From Candidatus Tabaqchalia intestinavium (GTDB taxonomy: Bacteria; Bacillota; Clostridia; Oscillospirales; CAJFTT01), in NCBI GenBank assembly GCA_904420005.1, contig CAJFTT010000068.1:1-51402 (forward strand): a stretch of DNA of 51,402 bases. Direction: 5' to 3'. A program made the position numbers and the translations under genes. This document shows, in pieces, positions 1 to 9,438 of this stretch. Every line of letters starts with the position of its first letter. Within the stretch, counting starts at the first letter, position 1. The notes under the pieces are model-generated. The model was not told the origin of the DNA and did not search any database. It saw only the letters and a program-made list of their open reading frames with translations.

Positions 1-1049
1 GGCTCGCGCCCGGCAATGAGGAGAACACAGCCCGACGCTCGTTTCACCGCGAAAAACCACGTTTCCCCTTTGTCCACCGAGGGTAGCATTATTGCAGAGC
101 AGGCCTCTTCTGCCGGAAACCCACATAGCCGATCATAGCGCTCGATACGCATCGCTTAAAGCAGAAAACGAGGGCTGCCATCTTGCCAATCTGCGCGATG
201 CTTTTTGCGCTAACAAAAAACGCACCGCGGCAATGGATGCCCGCGGCGCGCAAAGATGGACGCGCAATTTTACTATCAATTATTATAGTTTATCAGTAAA
301 AATAAAAAATGCGCCGGCCGGCGTGAAACAGCAGCGGACGGCACAGCCCGGCCCACGGCGCTTTCGCGCCGGTGGGATGGGCGGAGGCTTCCTGGAAACC
401 AGACGCGGTTCGGGCCGCCGAGGCGGTCGAAACTGGCATCCCACAACGGGAAGAATACTGCCAGGCGCCTGCTTGGCAGACGAAAACCGTGCTTTCCCCA
501 CGGGGGACAGCCGGGCGATCCCTTACCGCTCGACGCTCCAAAAAGCAACGCGCCTGGCGGCCAGAGCGGGCGGCGAGGGGCGTTGCCCATGCCGGTTTCT
601 TTCCGGCGCCGGGCTCGCAGCGTTTATTATGAAAAAGCAGGCGATCCGCAGACGCCTGCAGCAGCCGGGCCGATACCCGGTAAAGAGGAGAACATCGCCC
701 GCCGTTTCCTTGTCTTCGAAAAAACGCGCTCCCCTTCGCCCCGCTATATTAAATAATATAGAAGGGTTGAAATCGTACGTCTAATCCTTATTGTGTCAAA
801 ACCTGCGGCGCAAAAACTGCGGAAGAAAAAATTCGCATGCAGGCGGTCCCGAGGGGCAAAGGAGCGCTGCCGGGCCTGGCCGCTTGCCATGGCGCTGCCC
901 GCCGCTTTCGCGCGCTGCACGCCCGGCGGCGATTCGAGCTGGCGGCGAGGGGCCCGGCCGCTTTTTCTGCCGCCGCGCCGCGATTGGATGGGCCGCGCCG
1001 GCATCATCAAGACGGCCGCGAGTTGGGGCGCTCGCCTGGCCTGCCGCGG
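1..1049. other. GC-rich region without a supported gene
   Basis: All open frames here are short, arginine/proline-rich and overlap each other on several strands without a ribosome binding site, which is how non-coding GC-rich DNA reads. An AT-rich patch lies near 275-310 and a small palindrome near 745-762. Copies of a dispersed repeat lie at 62-85 and, more diverged, near 465-510. Confidence 0.55.
62..85 (-). repeat. Dispersed short repeat, copy A
   Basis: The core CCCTTTGTCCACCGAGGGTA recurs with small changes at 10865-10887 and, inverted, at 9320-9342 and in shorter form at 49884-49898. Similarity to the 10.8-kb copy extends about 50 bases to the left of the core, including the shared string AACACAGCC. 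The function is unknown. Confidence 0.5.
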
Positions 1050-1568
1050 TCAGCGGTCCTCTCGCTCCCCCGGCGGCAGGAGGCTTTCGCTCTCCAGCCG
1101 CAGCCGGTAAAAATACCGCAGCCATGCCGGCTGCGCAGCCAGAGATTCCTGCAGGCGGCGCAGCCGCCGCTTTCCCACCCGCCGGTCAAGCACGGCCAGC
1201 AGGCGCACCAGCGGCTGCGGGGAGGAAAGCGAGGCCCCGATGGGGCTTATGCAATATTCCTCTGCCGCGCGGCCAAAATCCCAGGGGGTGAACCGGCCCT
1301 GTTGGGCGGTTTCTTCCGCCAGCGCGGCATAGCATTCGCACAGGCTCTCGAATTCACCCTGGCGTCGGCCGGCCTGCGCGCTCAGCCAGACTTCTGTTTC
1401 CTGCGTCATGTTCAGCCGCTCGACGCCGTCGACCAGGATACAAACGCGGCCGGCGCTGTCGTGCGCGTGCCGGTACCGCGTGGCGAAATACCGCACCCGG
1501 CCGCGCAGCGCGGGGCAGAGCCGTTCTTCCTCCAGCAGTTGTCGCATTTCGGCCCAGGGCCTGGCCAT
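1050..1568 (-). CDS. SF0329 family protein
   Basis: Protein of 172 residues resembling the SF0329 family of uncharacterised bacterial proteins. Recognisable blocks are the N-terminal PALRGRVRYFATRYRHAH stretch, then GRVCILVDG and LNMTQE, and near the C-terminus LLAVLDRRVGKRRL followed by WLRYFYRLR. The frame stays open a further 92 codons upstream, but that part is arginine-rich and non-coding in character. The ATG at 1568 is preceded by GAGAGGAGG at good spacing and starts the conserved part. No molecular role is known for the family. The gene stands alone, facing away from glmU. Confidence 0.75.
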   Translation of the reverse strand: MARPWAEMRQLLEEERLCPALRGRVRYFATRYRHAHDSAGRVCILVDGVERLNMTQETEVWLSAQAGRRQGEFESLCECYAALAEETAQQGRFTPWDFGRAAEEYCISPIGASLSSPQPLVRLLAVLDRRVGKRRLRRLQESLAAQPAWLRYFYRLRLESESLLPPGEREDR

Positions 1569-2131
1569 GGGCAACGCCTCCTCTCCCGTCAGGCCGCGGC
1601 GCAGCGCCTTGGCCTGGCTTTTTCGCCGCGCGGCACAGCGGCTGCGCACCGGCGGCTTCCCTCCGATGGCGCGCGGGCGTCCTCCGCGCCGCCCGCGGCG
1701 TTGCCCGCTGCAGCAAGCGTCCCTGCCGCCGGATATACGCCGGGTTCTGGTGCGCCCGGCTGATTTCCTCGCTTGTGATAGGTTCCTGTAGCAGAAAAAT
1801 AGTTTTTGCTGAAAACACACAACCGCTTCATACGTATTATACAATGTGGAAAAACGTTTGCGTAACGGTAATCAATCCATAAAATTTACAAATAAAATCT
1901 GTGCAATATGACGAATTTTCCCAAATCCCCCGGGTTTGCCGGTTTCCCTCTTGCAAACGCGGCGGGTTCTTGCGATAATAGAAACGGATATTTTTGCTCG
2001 CGGGCGGGGATGCCGCCGCGGGCTCCCGCATAAAAATCAAACGGAACGAAACCCGCAGCGCGACCGGCCGATTTCCCCGGACAATTGCGCTGCCTGTGTT
2101 TGTTGAGCGACTTTTTGAGAGGGGTTTTGAC
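1569..2131. other. Intergenic region upstream of glmU
   Basis: This is the divergent spacer between the SF0329-like gene and glmU. The half near 1790-1990 is AT-rich and holds the probable glmU promoter. The frames that read through it lack codon bias. Confidence 0.5.
1951..1979 (+). promoter_or_regulatory. Putative sigma-A promoter for glmU-prs
   Basis: TTGCAA, a 17-nt spacer, then GATAAT preceded by TGC (extended -10). It lies about 150 nt before the glmU start. Confidence 0.5.
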
Positions 2132-3532
2132 ATGCCGGTCAATTGTGCCGTCATTCTCGCCGCGGGCGAAGGGAAGCGTATGAAATCGCAGAAGGCCAAG
2201 GTGCTGCAGGAAGTGCTTTTCAAGCCCATGCTCGACTGGGTCATCGACGCGGTGCACGCGGCGGGCATCGAGCAGATTTACGTCGTGACGGGCCATAACC
2301 GCGAGCAGGTCGAGGCGCACGTGCAGGGCCGCGTGACGACGGTGTATCAGGCGCAGCAGCTCGGCACGGGCCACGCGGTCATGCAGGCCGCCCCCATGCT
2401 CGAGCGGCATCGCGGGGCCAACTGCCTCGTGCTTTATGGCGACGCGCCGCTGTTCTCCGCCGCGACGCTGCAGGCCGCCGGCGCGCATCATGAGGAGAAT
2501 CATCTCGCCGCGACGGTCATCACCGCTTTCACCACCGACCCGACCGGCTACGGCCGCATCGTGCGGGACGGCAACGGCCTGATCCAGGCCATCGTGGAGG
2601 ACAAAGACGCCTCCGAGGAGCAGAAGCGCATCAGCGAGATCAACGGCGGGGCGTACTGGTTCAGCGTCGACGCGCTGCTGCCGGCGCTCGCCGCGCTGCG
2701 CAGCAACAACGCCCAGGAGGAGTATTACCTCACCGACGTGCCCTATTCGATGAATTTCAAGGGCCAGAAGGTGGGGGCTTATGTCGCGCCTTTCGCGGAG
2801 ACCGCAGGCGCGAACGACCGCTACCAGCTTTTCAAGCTCAACGAAGCCGCGCGCAAGGCGATCCTGACGAACCATATGAACGCCGGCGTTTCCATCCCCT
2901 GCCGCGACGGCGTGATGATCGGGCCGGACGTGACGATCGGCCAGGATACGCAGATCCTGCCGGGGACCATCCTGCGCGGGCGCTGCGTCATCGGCCGCGG
3001 CTGCGTCATCGGGCCGGGCAGCGTCCTCACCGACAGCACCGTGGGGGACGAATGCGTCGTCAACCAGAGCCAGCTGACGCAGACCACGCTGGAGGCCGGC
3101 GTGACCGTCGGGCCTTTCGCGCACCTGCGGCCCGGCACGCACGCGCTCGAGCGCGTGCATATCGGCGACTTCGTCGAGGTGAAGAACTCCACCGTAGGCG
3201 CCGGCACCAAGCTGCCGCACCTGAGCTATATCGGCGACAGCGACGTGGGCGCGGGCGTCAACTGCGGCTGCGGCACCGTCACCGCCAATTACGACGGCCG
3301 GCGCAAATTCCGCACGAAAATCGGGGACGGCTGCTTCGTCGGCTGCCACACCTGCCTCGTCGCGCCGGTTTCGCTCGGCGAAGGGGCCTATACCGCCGCG
3401 GGCTCGGTGGTGACGGACGACGTGCCGGGCGGCGCGCTCGCCGTGGCGCGCAGCCGCCAGCAGGTCAAGCCCGGCTGGGCGGACGAGCGGCGGGCGCTCA
3501 CGGAGGAAAAGGACGGCCAGAAAGGGAAATAA
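2132..3532 (+). CDS. glmU: Bifunctional UDP-GlcNAc pyrophosphorylase / GlcN-1-P N-acetyltransferase
   Basis: GlmU makes UDP-N-acetylglucosamine in two steps: acetylation of glucosamine-1-phosphate with acetyl-CoA, then uridylylation. It feeds peptidoglycan and surface glycan synthesis in the cytoplasm. The 466-residue protein has the full two-domain layout. The N-terminal Rossmann-like half carries LAAGEGKRM (residues 9-17), QQLGTGHA and YGDAPL. From about residue 250 a left-handed beta-helix of hexapeptide repeats follows, with the acetyltransferase signature RPGTHAL, FVEVKNS, HLSYIGD (catalytic His) and TANYDGRRK. The ATG at 2132 follows GAGAGGGG; upstream in-frame Met residues precede the conserved start. 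prs lies 91 nt downstream, the classic Firmicutes glmU-prs order. Confidence 0.97.
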   Translation: MPVNCAVILAAGEGKRMKSQKAKVLQEVLFKPMLDWVIDAVHAAGIEQIYVVTGHNREQVEAHVQGRVTTVYQAQQLGTGHAVMQAAPMLERHRGANCLVLYGDAPLFSAATLQAAGAHHEENHLAATVITAFTTDPTGYGRIVRDGNGLIQAIVEDKDASEEQKRISEINGGAYWFSVDALLPALAALRSNNAQEEYYLTDVPYSMNFKGQKVGAYVAPFAETAGANDRYQLFKLNEAARKAILTNHMNAGVSIPCRDGVMIGPDVTIGQDTQILPGTILRGRCVIGRGCVIGPGSVLTDSTVGDECVVNQSQLTQTTLEAGVTVGPFAHLRPGTHALERVHIGDFVEVKNSTVGAGTKLPHLSYIGDSDVGAGVNCGCGTVTANYDGRRKFRTKIGDGCFVGCHTCLVAPVSLGEGAYTAAGSVVTDDVPGGALAVARSRQQVKPGWADERRALTEEKDGQKGK

Positions 3533-3623
3533 CGCCGCGCAGAGAGAGGCGTTCGTGCGCGGCGGGTTTCCGCGGCGCTTTGGATAGTGGGAACTGGAAA
3601 ATGAAAAATGGGGGACTGGAAAC

Positions 3624-4580
3624 ATGAATTTTCACGGCAAGGACATCAAAATCTTCAGCGCCAACTCCAACCTGCCCGTCGCGCGGCAGATCGCCTCGGG
3701 CCTCGGGCTGCCGCTGGGCAACTCGGAAGTGACGACCTTCTCCGACGGGGAGATCGCCGTCTCCATCAATGAGTCCGTGCGCGGCTCGGATGTGTTCGTC
3801 GTGCAGTCGACCTGCGCGCCGGTCAATAACCACATCATGGAGCTGCTGATCATGGTCGACGCCTTCAAGCGCGCCTCCGCCGCGCGCATCACCGCCGTCA
3901 TCCCGTATTTCGGCTATGCGCGGCAGGACCGCAAGGCCAAGGCGCGCGACCCGATCTCCGCGAAACTCATGGCCGACCTGCTCACCACGGCCGGCACCGA
4001 CCGCATCCTGACGATGGACCTGCACGCGCCGCAGATCCAGGGCTTTTTCAACATCCCGGTCGATCACCTGCTCGGCGTGCCCATCCTCGCGCCCTATTTC
4101 ATTGAAAAATTCCGCGGTCGGGACGACCTCGTCGTCGTCTCGCCGGATCTCGGCTCCGTCACCCGCGCGCGCAACTTCGCGCAGCGCATCGACGCCCCGC
4201 TGGCCATCGTCGACAAGCGGCGCGCCAAGGCCAACGTCTCGGAAGTGATGAACATCATCGGCGACGTGCGCGGCAAGACCGCCATTCTCGTGGATGACAT
4301 GATCGACACCGCCGGCACGCTGTGCAACGCCGCCCACGCCATCATCGAGGTCGGCGGCGCGACGGAAGTTTACGCCTGCGCGACGCACGGCGTGCTTTCC
4401 GGCCCGGCCATCGAGCGCATCGAAGCCTCCCCCATCAAGCAGCTCATCCTGCTCGACACCATCCAGCTGTCTGAAGACAAGAAACTCAACAAGATCCTGC
4501 AGCTGCCGGTCGCGCCGGTCTTCTCTGAAGCCATCGAGCGCATCTACGAAGACAAACCGGTTTCCACGCTGTTCATCTGA
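3624..4580 (+). CDS. prs: Ribose-phosphate pyrophosphokinase
   Basis: Transfers pyrophosphate from ATP to ribose-5-phosphate to give PRPP for nucleotide, histidine, tryptophan and NAD synthesis. The 318-residue length is typical of class I enzymes. Visible hallmarks are the flexible-loop region [16 protein letters not shown], the metal-binding stretch [13 protein letters not shown], and the PRPP-binding loop [10 protein letters not shown]. The N-terminus [17 protein letters not shown] is canonical, so the start at 3624 is secure. It probably shares a transcript with glmU. Confidence 0.97.
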   Translation: MNFHGKDIKIFSANSNLPVARQIASGLGLPLGNSEVTTFSDGEIAVSINESVRGSDVFVVQSTCAPVNNHIMELLIMVDAFKRASAARITAVIPYFGYARQDRKAKARDPISAKLMADLLTTAGTDRILTMDLHAPQIQGFFNIPVDHLLGVPILAPYFIEKFRGRDDLVVVSPDLGSVTRARNFAQRIDAPLAIVDKRRAKANVSEVMNIIGDVRGKTAILVDDMIDTAGTLCNAAHAIIEVGGATEVYACATHGVLSGPAIERIEASPIKQLILLDTIQLSEDKKLNKILQLPVAPVFSEAIERIYEDKPVSTLFI

Positions 4581-5368
4581 TGGCGCCCCTCCCGCGGCGT
4601 GCCCGGCCCCGGCTGCGGCTCCGCCCGGGAGGGGTTCTTTGCGGCGGACGCGGCGGGCTTTATGCCGGCGGGCGGTGCGCGCGGGGGCGGCGAGCGTTCC
4701 ATACGCTCGATGACCGACGCGCGATCTGGGTACGCCGCGGCGACGGCCGCTGCCTGCTTTCCCCGCCCCGGTATCAGCGGAGCGGGGGCAGCGCGCCCAG
4801 TGCGGGAGAAATGGAGCAAAATGCGTTTTTGCCGGGCGGCGCGCCGCCTGTAGCTTGCCCGCCCGACACGGGCGATTTCGCGGGGCGCGCGCGGGACTCT
4901 TCCAACCTGCGCCGGGACGAAGCGTAGGCGGCAGCGCGTCCGGGCGAGAATGGCGGCTCCCCCCGGACGATTTTCCGCCGGCTTGTGCTGCCCGGCGCGC
5001 GCAGAAGGATTGCGGCCCGGCTGCTTCGCGCGCGGGGACGGCCGCCGTCCCGCCTGCGGCGCGCGTTTGTTTTCGGCCCCGTGCTGTCCGTCCGGCGCAG
5101 GGGCGAGCGGGAAAATGGGCGTTGATCCTGCATGCGCCGCGCCGCGTGCGCGGAAACAAAAACGAGCTTCCCCAAGCGCCGGCCGGTGTTCTGTCCGCTG
5201 CTCCGTGCGCATAGGGAGGAAAGCGCCGTGGGAGACCAGGGCGGCTTCGCGCCCAACGCTGCGCCGCGCGCATGAGGAGGAAAGTTTGCCGCCCGTCTCG
5301 GGCGCCGGCGCTCACCCCGGTTTTATGCAAGCTGCATTTTTCACACCAGCCTGTCAGGAGGGTTCATC
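4581..5368. other. GC-rich spacer without a supported gene
   Basis: About 790 bases separate prs from the cupin gene. Every frame is low-complexity Arg/Pro/Gly/Ala sequence without a recognisable domain. I see no terminator with a clear T-run and no strong promoter. Confidence 0.5.
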
Positions 5369-5725
5369 ATGATCCTGCGCAATTTTCTCGACGCGGAGCT
5401 GACCGAGCTGCCGCATTGCCACGACGGCGACGGCACGCTGCTGCACGCCGACCTTTTCGAGCCGGCGCAGCTGGCGTCGGCGCTGCGCTTCGTGCATTAT
5501 ACGGTGCTGCCCAGCGGCACCTCCATCGGCCTGCACACGCACGGCGAGGACAATGAGATCTATATCATCCTCTCCGGCAACGGCATCGCGGAGGTCGACG
5601 GCGAGCGGCAGGAGGTCTCGGCGGGCGACGTGCTCGTCAACCCGCCGCACGGCACGCACGGGCTGTTCAACACCTCGCTGTTTGATATGCGCATTCTCGT
5701 CATCGAGGCGGGCATGGAGCGCTGA
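5369..5725 (+). CDS. Single-domain cupin protein
   Basis: Small (118 residues) cytoplasmic beta-barrel protein. Cupin motif 1 is visible as HTHGEDNEIYIILSGNG, with the two His and the Glu that bind metal. Motif 2 is GDVLVNPPHGTHGLFN, supplying the last His. The preceding CAGGAGGGTTCATC fixes the ATG at 5369. Such stand-alone cupins can be sugar-phosphate isomerases, ligand sensors or dioxygenase-like proteins, and nothing here picks out a substrate. The gene is isolated by long spacers. Confidence 0.85.
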   Translation: MILRNFLDAELTELPHCHDGDGTLLHADLFEPAQLASALRFVHYTVLPSGTSIGLHTHGEDNEIYIILSGNGIAEVDGERQEVSAGDVLVNPPHGTHGLFNTSLFDMRILVIEAGMER

Positions 5726-6065
5726 CGGGCCACTGCGCGCGGGGTGCCCCGGCTTGTGCGCTTTGGCCGCGGTGGCGCGGCGATATGTTTGCTGTGGTTG
5801 CCAGCGCGGACTGGGATAAGCCCCGGCTGCGCGGGCATCAAGGCGGCGCCTGGCTGGCTCGGCAGACCGCGCCGTGTAGGGGTGCGGCCGTTGTGCATCC
5901 CCTCCGGCCCGCCCCCACGGCGGCAGGGGCGTAGCAGCGCTGATCGCCGCCTTTGCCGGTTCTCGCGTATGGCGGCGGATCGCGCAATTTCTTTCCCGCA
6001 ATTTCACCCCCAGCGCCGCCCGGCGGGCGGTATCGCCTCCGGGGTCGATTTTCAAGGAGGTTCCC
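5726..6065. other. GC-rich spacer, no feature seen
   Basis: A 340-base gap between the cupin and glycosyltransferase genes. No coding frame, convincing terminator or promoter was recognised. Confidence 0.45.
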
Positions 6066-7061
6066 ATGACGATTCTCATCCCGGCCTATCTCCCCGACGA
6101 GCGCATGGTCGCGCTGGTGCGCGAGCTGCGCGCCGCCTGCGGGCATAAGATCCTGCTCGTCAACGACGGCAGCCCCGCGCAGCACGATCCGTATTTCGCC
6201 GAGGCCGCGGCGCTCGGCGCGGTGGTGCTGCGCCATGAGAAAAACCGCGGCAAGGGCGCGGCGCTCAAAACGGGCTTCGCCTGGGTGCTCGCCAACGACG
6301 ACGGCGGCTGCGTGACGGCCGACGCCGACGGGCAGCACCTGTGCAAGGACATCCTGCGCGTGTGCGACGCGCTTGCCGAGACGCCCGATCTGCTCATCAT
6401 CGGCGGCCGGCGCTTCACCGGCAACGTGCCGCTGCGCAGCAAGCTGGGCAACATCGCCACGCGCATCACCTTCAATAATCTCACCGGCAACTACCTCGGC
6501 GACACGCAAACCGGCCTGCGCGGCATCCCGCGCGGCAAGCTGCGCGCTCTCATCGAGCTGCCGGGCGACCGGTTTGAATATGAGATGCGCATGCTGCTGC
6601 GCGCCCGCGCGATGGATATGGAGATGCGGGAGATCCCCATCGAGACGGTCTATCTTGACGACAACGCCTCCTCCCATTTCCGCACGTTCCAGGATGCGGC
6701 GAAGGTCTATCTCCCCGTGCTGGCGGCCGGCGCGGGAATGCTGCTGGCCATCGTGGTCGATCTCGTTGTGTTCGCGCTGCTGCTGCCGCGCTACGGCGTG
6801 CTGGGCGCGTATCTCTCCGCGCGGGGCGCGGCTGTCGTAGTGCGCGGGGCGGACCTCGTGCTGCGCCGCCGCGGGCTGCCGGTGCCCAATCGGAAGCTGC
6901 TGCGCTTTGTGCTGATGGCCCTGATCTTCTCCTGCCTCGGCCTCGGGCTGACGATGCTGGGCGTCTTGGTGCTGCCCATCCCGGTGTTTGTCATCAAGCT
7001 CATCGCCGAGCTGATTGTGGCCGTGCTGCTCAATTTCTGCAAGGCCCACGCGCGCCGCTGA
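6066..7061 (+). CDS. Family 2 glycosyltransferase with GtrA-like membrane domain
   Basis: 331-residue two-part protein. Residues 1 to about 210 form a DPM1-like GT-A domain: TILIPAYLPDE at the start, VNDGSP for nucleotide binding, KNRGKGAALKTGF, and the DADGQH metal motif. From about residue 215 three to four hydrophobic segments follow, ending in AELIVAVLLNFCKAHARR, which fits a GtrA-like domain that moves polyprenyl-linked sugars across the membrane. The likely role is transfer of a sugar from a nucleotide donor to polyprenyl phosphate, then flipping for surface glycan decoration. The start is set by CAAGGAGGTTCCC just before the ATG. The sugar is not predictable. Confidence 0.88.
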   Translation: MTILIPAYLPDERMVALVRELRAACGHKILLVNDGSPAQHDPYFAEAAALGAVVLRHEKNRGKGAALKTGFAWVLANDDGGCVTADADGQHLCKDILRVCDALAETPDLLIIGGRRFTGNVPLRSKLGNIATRITFNNLTGNYLGDTQTGLRGIPRGKLRALIELPGDRFEYEMRMLLRARAMDMEMREIPIETVYLDDNASSHFRTFQDAAKVYLPVLAAGAGMLLAIVVDLVVFALLLPRYGVLGAYLSARGAAVVVRGADLVLRRRGLPVPNRKLLRFVLMALIFSCLGLGLTMLGVLVLPIPVFVIKLIAELIVAVLLNFCKAHARR

Positions 7062-7219
7062 GGCGGCCGCACCGCATAAATTCGCCCTGCGCTGCATATA
7101 GCAAAGGATAGAACGACCGAGCGGTCGGGACGCGCCGCGGCTGCGGGGATGCCCGCGCGGCCCGCGTCCCGGCCGCCCGCTTTTCCTGCCGGGGCCATGT
7201 TTTGACGAGGAGGGCTTTC

Positions 7220-8572
7220 ATGCATTCTTTCGATTCCCTGCGCGCGCAATATCCCGTGTTTCGCTACCGTGGTTTTTCGGTCACGCCGGAGCGGGAGGCC
7301 GTGCGCGTGCAGTATGATTTCGCCGTCGATGGGCTGACGGAGTTCGCCCCCACGTGGGTGCTTCCCTGCCGCGATCCCGCCGCCTTCCCCGGAGAGGATC
7401 CCGCCGTGCGGGCGCTGCTGTTTTCCATTGGCATGACCGAGGCCGTCAGCTACTGGAAGGCCGCCTGCCCGCCGCGCATGCTCGTCTCCGCCGGGCCGCT
7501 GGACGCCGCGCAGATCGCCTGGTGGAAGAAGCTGTATTTCCATGGCCTGGGGGAATTTTTCTACAAAAACGGCATCCGGACCAGCGAGGCGGACTTCCTC
7601 ACCATCGAATGCGACGCGCCGCCCGCCCCACTGCCCCGTCCCCTGACCCCGCCGCAGGCGGGCTGCCTGATCCCGGTCGGCGGCGGCAAGGATTCCGTCG
7701 TCACGATGGAGCTGCTGCGCGCCTTCCCGCAGGAAAAGACGGCCTACCTCATCGGCGCGGGCAAAGCCGGCGTCGCCACGGCGCGCATCGCCGGCTTCGA
7801 TGCGGCCGGCACCGTCTCCTTCGCGCGCACGCTCGATCCGCGCCTGCTCGCGCTCAACGCCGAGGGCTTCCTCAACGGGCATACGCCCTTCTCCGCGCTG
7901 GTGGCTTTCTCCGCCGTGCTCGCGGCGTATCTCGGCGGCCGGCGCTACGTCGTGCTGTCCAACGAGGGCAGCGCCAACGAGAGCACCGTCGCCGGCTCCG
8001 ACGTCAACCATCAATATTCCAAAAGCCTCGAGTTCGAGGCGGATTTCCGCGCCTATCTCGCGGCGCATCTGCCCTGCGGCGTGGAATATTTCAGCCTCCT
8101 GCGCCCGTTTCACGAGATCCAGATCGCCCGCTGCTTCACGCGTTACCCGCAATATTTCGGCGCGTTCCTCAGCTGCAACGTGGGCAGCAAAACGGGGCGT
8201 TGGTGCGCCAAATGCGCCAAGTGCCTGTTCATCTGCCTGATGCTCGCGCCGTTCCTGCCGCCGGAGACGTTGCGCGGCATCTTTGGGCGCGACCTGCTGG
8301 ACGATCCCGCCATGCGGGAGGATTTCCGCAAGCTGCTGGGGCTGGCGCCGGAGAAGCCGTTCGAGTGCGTGGGCAGCCGCGCGGAGGTTTCCCTGGCCTG
8401 CGCGCTGGCGGCGGAGGCTTGCGACGCGCGGGGCGAGGCGCTGCCGCTGCTGCTGCGGGAATACCGCGCGCTCGCGCTGCCCGCGCCGGATCGCGGCATG
8501 CTGCGCGCAAAAAGCGAGGCGCATTTCGTGCCGGACGCGTTTTTGCCGTATCTGACGCCGCTTTACACCTGA
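7220..8572 (+). CDS. murL: MurL-type UDP-MurNAc-L-Ala-L-Glu epimerase family protein
   Basis: 450-residue protein matching the MurL family in length and motifs. In Xanthomonas, MurL epimerises the terminal L-Glu of UDP-MurNAc-L-Ala-L-Glu to D-Glu, an alternative route to the D-glutamate of peptidoglycan. Seen here are the ATP-pyrophosphatase P-loop-like PVGGGKDSVVT (mid-protein), SNEGSANEST followed by VNHQYSKSLEFE, and the Cys-containing block RWCAKCAKCLFICLMLAPFLP. The ATG at 7220 follows GAGGAGGG; the frame opens six codons earlier without a better site. The partner ligase MurD2 is not in this window. Function is assigned from family resemblance, not from neighbours. Confidence 0.72.
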   Translation: MHSFDSLRAQYPVFRYRGFSVTPEREAVRVQYDFAVDGLTEFAPTWVLPCRDPAAFPGEDPAVRALLFSIGMTEAVSYWKAACPPRMLVSAGPLDAAQIAWWKKLYFHGLGEFFYKNGIRTSEADFLTIECDAPPAPLPRPLTPPQAGCLIPVGGGKDSVVTMELLRAFPQEKTAYLIGAGKAGVATARIAGFDAAGTVSFARTLDPRLLALNAEGFLNGHTPFSALVAFSAVLAAYLGGRRYVVLSNEGSANESTVAGSDVNHQYSKSLEFEADFRAYLAAHLPCGVEYFSLLRPFHEIQIARCFTRYPQYFGAFLSCNVGSKTGRWCAKCAKCLFICLMLAPFLPPETLRGIFGRDLLDDPAMREDFRKLLGLAPEKPFECVGSRAEVSLACALAAEACDARGEALPLLLREYRALALPAPDRGMLRAKSEAHFVPDAFLPYLTPLYT

Positions 8573-8733
8573 ACGCGGCCCGCGGACAGGCCCGCCGGCG
8601 GGAGCAAGCGGCCCGCCGTCCACCGGGAGAGAACGGTCGGCTGCGCCGCGGGCGCGCCCGGGTGTGCCCGCCGCACCCGGCCGGGCGCTGCATCGCCCTC
8701 CTGAGATCACCTGCTCGGAAAGGAAGGATTCCC

Positions 8734-9090
8734 ATGCTGCTGTTTGTCGAATATCCGCCCTGCTCCACCTGCCAGAAGGCCCGCCGTTTCCTGACGGAGC
8801 GCGGCGTGGCGTTCGAATCCCGCAACATCAAGACGCAGCCGCCCACCGAGGCCGAGCTGCGCGCCTGGCACGCGGCCAGCGGCCTGCCGCTGCGCCGGTT
8901 TTTCAACACGAGCGGCCTGCGCTACCGGTCGCTCGGCCTCAAAGACCGGCTCGCGGCGATGGACGAGGACGCGCAGCTCGCCCTGCTCGCGACGGACGGC
9001 ATGCTGGTGCGCCGGCCCATCGCCGTCGCGGAGGACGGGCGCGTGCTCGTGGGGTTCCGCGCGGCGGAATGGGAGCAGCTGCTCGGCTGA
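8734..9090 (+). CDS. ArsC/Spx-family thioredoxin-fold protein
   Basis: 118-residue protein of the ArsC-related family. The N-terminal PPCSTCQKARRFL contains a CxxC pair (first Cys at about residue 10), followed by the usual NIKTQPPTEAEL and FNTSGLRYR blocks and a C-terminal GMLVRRPI. Relatives act as thiol reductases or as Spx-like partners of RNA polymerase. CxxC spacing alone does not separate these roles, and no arsenic genes lie nearby. AAAGGAAGG precedes the ATG. Confidence 0.85.
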   Translation: MLLFVEYPPCSTCQKARRFLTERGVAFESRNIKTQPPTEAELRAWHAASGLPLRRFFNTSGLRYRSLGLKDRLAAMDEDAQLALLATDGMLVRRPIAVAEDGRVLVGFRAAEWEQLLG

Positions 9091-9256
9091 TCGCGCTGCG
9101 CCCGCGCGCCGGGCGGGAGAGAAAAATCGTGGCCGGCGCGGGCCGGGTATCGGCGCTGCACCCGTCTGCTGCGCCTGCAGGAGGATCGACGCGGCCCCTT
9201 TTGCAAGCGCGCCGGACGGCGCGGCCGCGGCGGTGTGCCGCATCGGACGGCCCACA

Positions 9257-9299
9257 GCGGCTTGGAGGCGTGCGCTCTGTCCAACTGCGCTACCGGGAC
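9257..9299 (-). pseudogene. Degenerate tRNA 5' half (Arg-like)
   Basis: Read on the minus strand, the sequence starts GTCCCGGTAGCGCAGTTGGA and continues through a GAGC-type D-stem into CACGCCTCC, the 5' strand of an anticodon arm. The 3' half is missing: no pairing GCGTG, no GGTTCGA loop and no CCGGGAC acceptor strand follow. The GTTGGACAGAGC D-arm resembles tRNA-Arg. It looks like the scar of an insertion or deletion within a tRNA gene. Confidence 0.55.
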
Positions 9300-9319
9300 A
9301 TTTTTTATAAATTCGAAAA

Positions 9320-9342
9320 TACCCTCGGTGAACAAGGGGCAA
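9320..9342 (+). repeat. Dispersed short repeat, copy C
   Basis: Inverted copy of the repeat at 62-85, reading TACCCTCGGTGAACAAGGGG. It lies about 20 nt from the tRNA remnant at the left edge of the AT-rich island. Confidence 0.5.
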
Positions 9343-9379
9343 CGCGCCCAGCGGTGGCTGGAACGGACGCAGGGGCGCA

Positions 9380-9419
9380 TTGGGGCACCCTCCGTAAGGA
9401 AGGTGCCCCAAATTTTGTC
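9380..9419 (+). terminator. Rho-independent terminator-like hairpin
   Basis: Arms TTGGGGCACC-n-TCC and GGA-n-GGTGCCCCAA around a GTAA loop, followed by ATTTTGTCT. It may end the transcript of the ArsC-like gene or insulate the island. Confidence 0.75.
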
Positions 9420-9438
9420 TATATGTTTAGCGAGCATC

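Noticed and set aside
92-784. 230-codon plus-strand frame near the left end
   Set aside because: Low-complexity Arg-rich sequence, no ribosome binding site and no family resemblance.
837-1763. 308-codon plus-strand frame antisense to the SF0329-like gene
   Set aside because: The minus-strand gene has a recognisable family and a strong ribosome binding site, so this frame is its shadow.
1886-3625. 579-codon minus-strand frame antisense to glmU
   Set aside because: Shadow frame of a GC-rich gene; Ala/Arg/His/Val-rich, no domain, no ribosome binding site. Similar long antisense frames over prs, hydA, hydB, korA and the rhamnosidase were dropped for the same reason.
8922-9437. Minus-strand 171-codon frame containing VPVAQLDRAHAS
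   Set aside because: That string is a typical false translation of a tRNA 5' half; it was used as support for the tRNA remnant, not as a gene.
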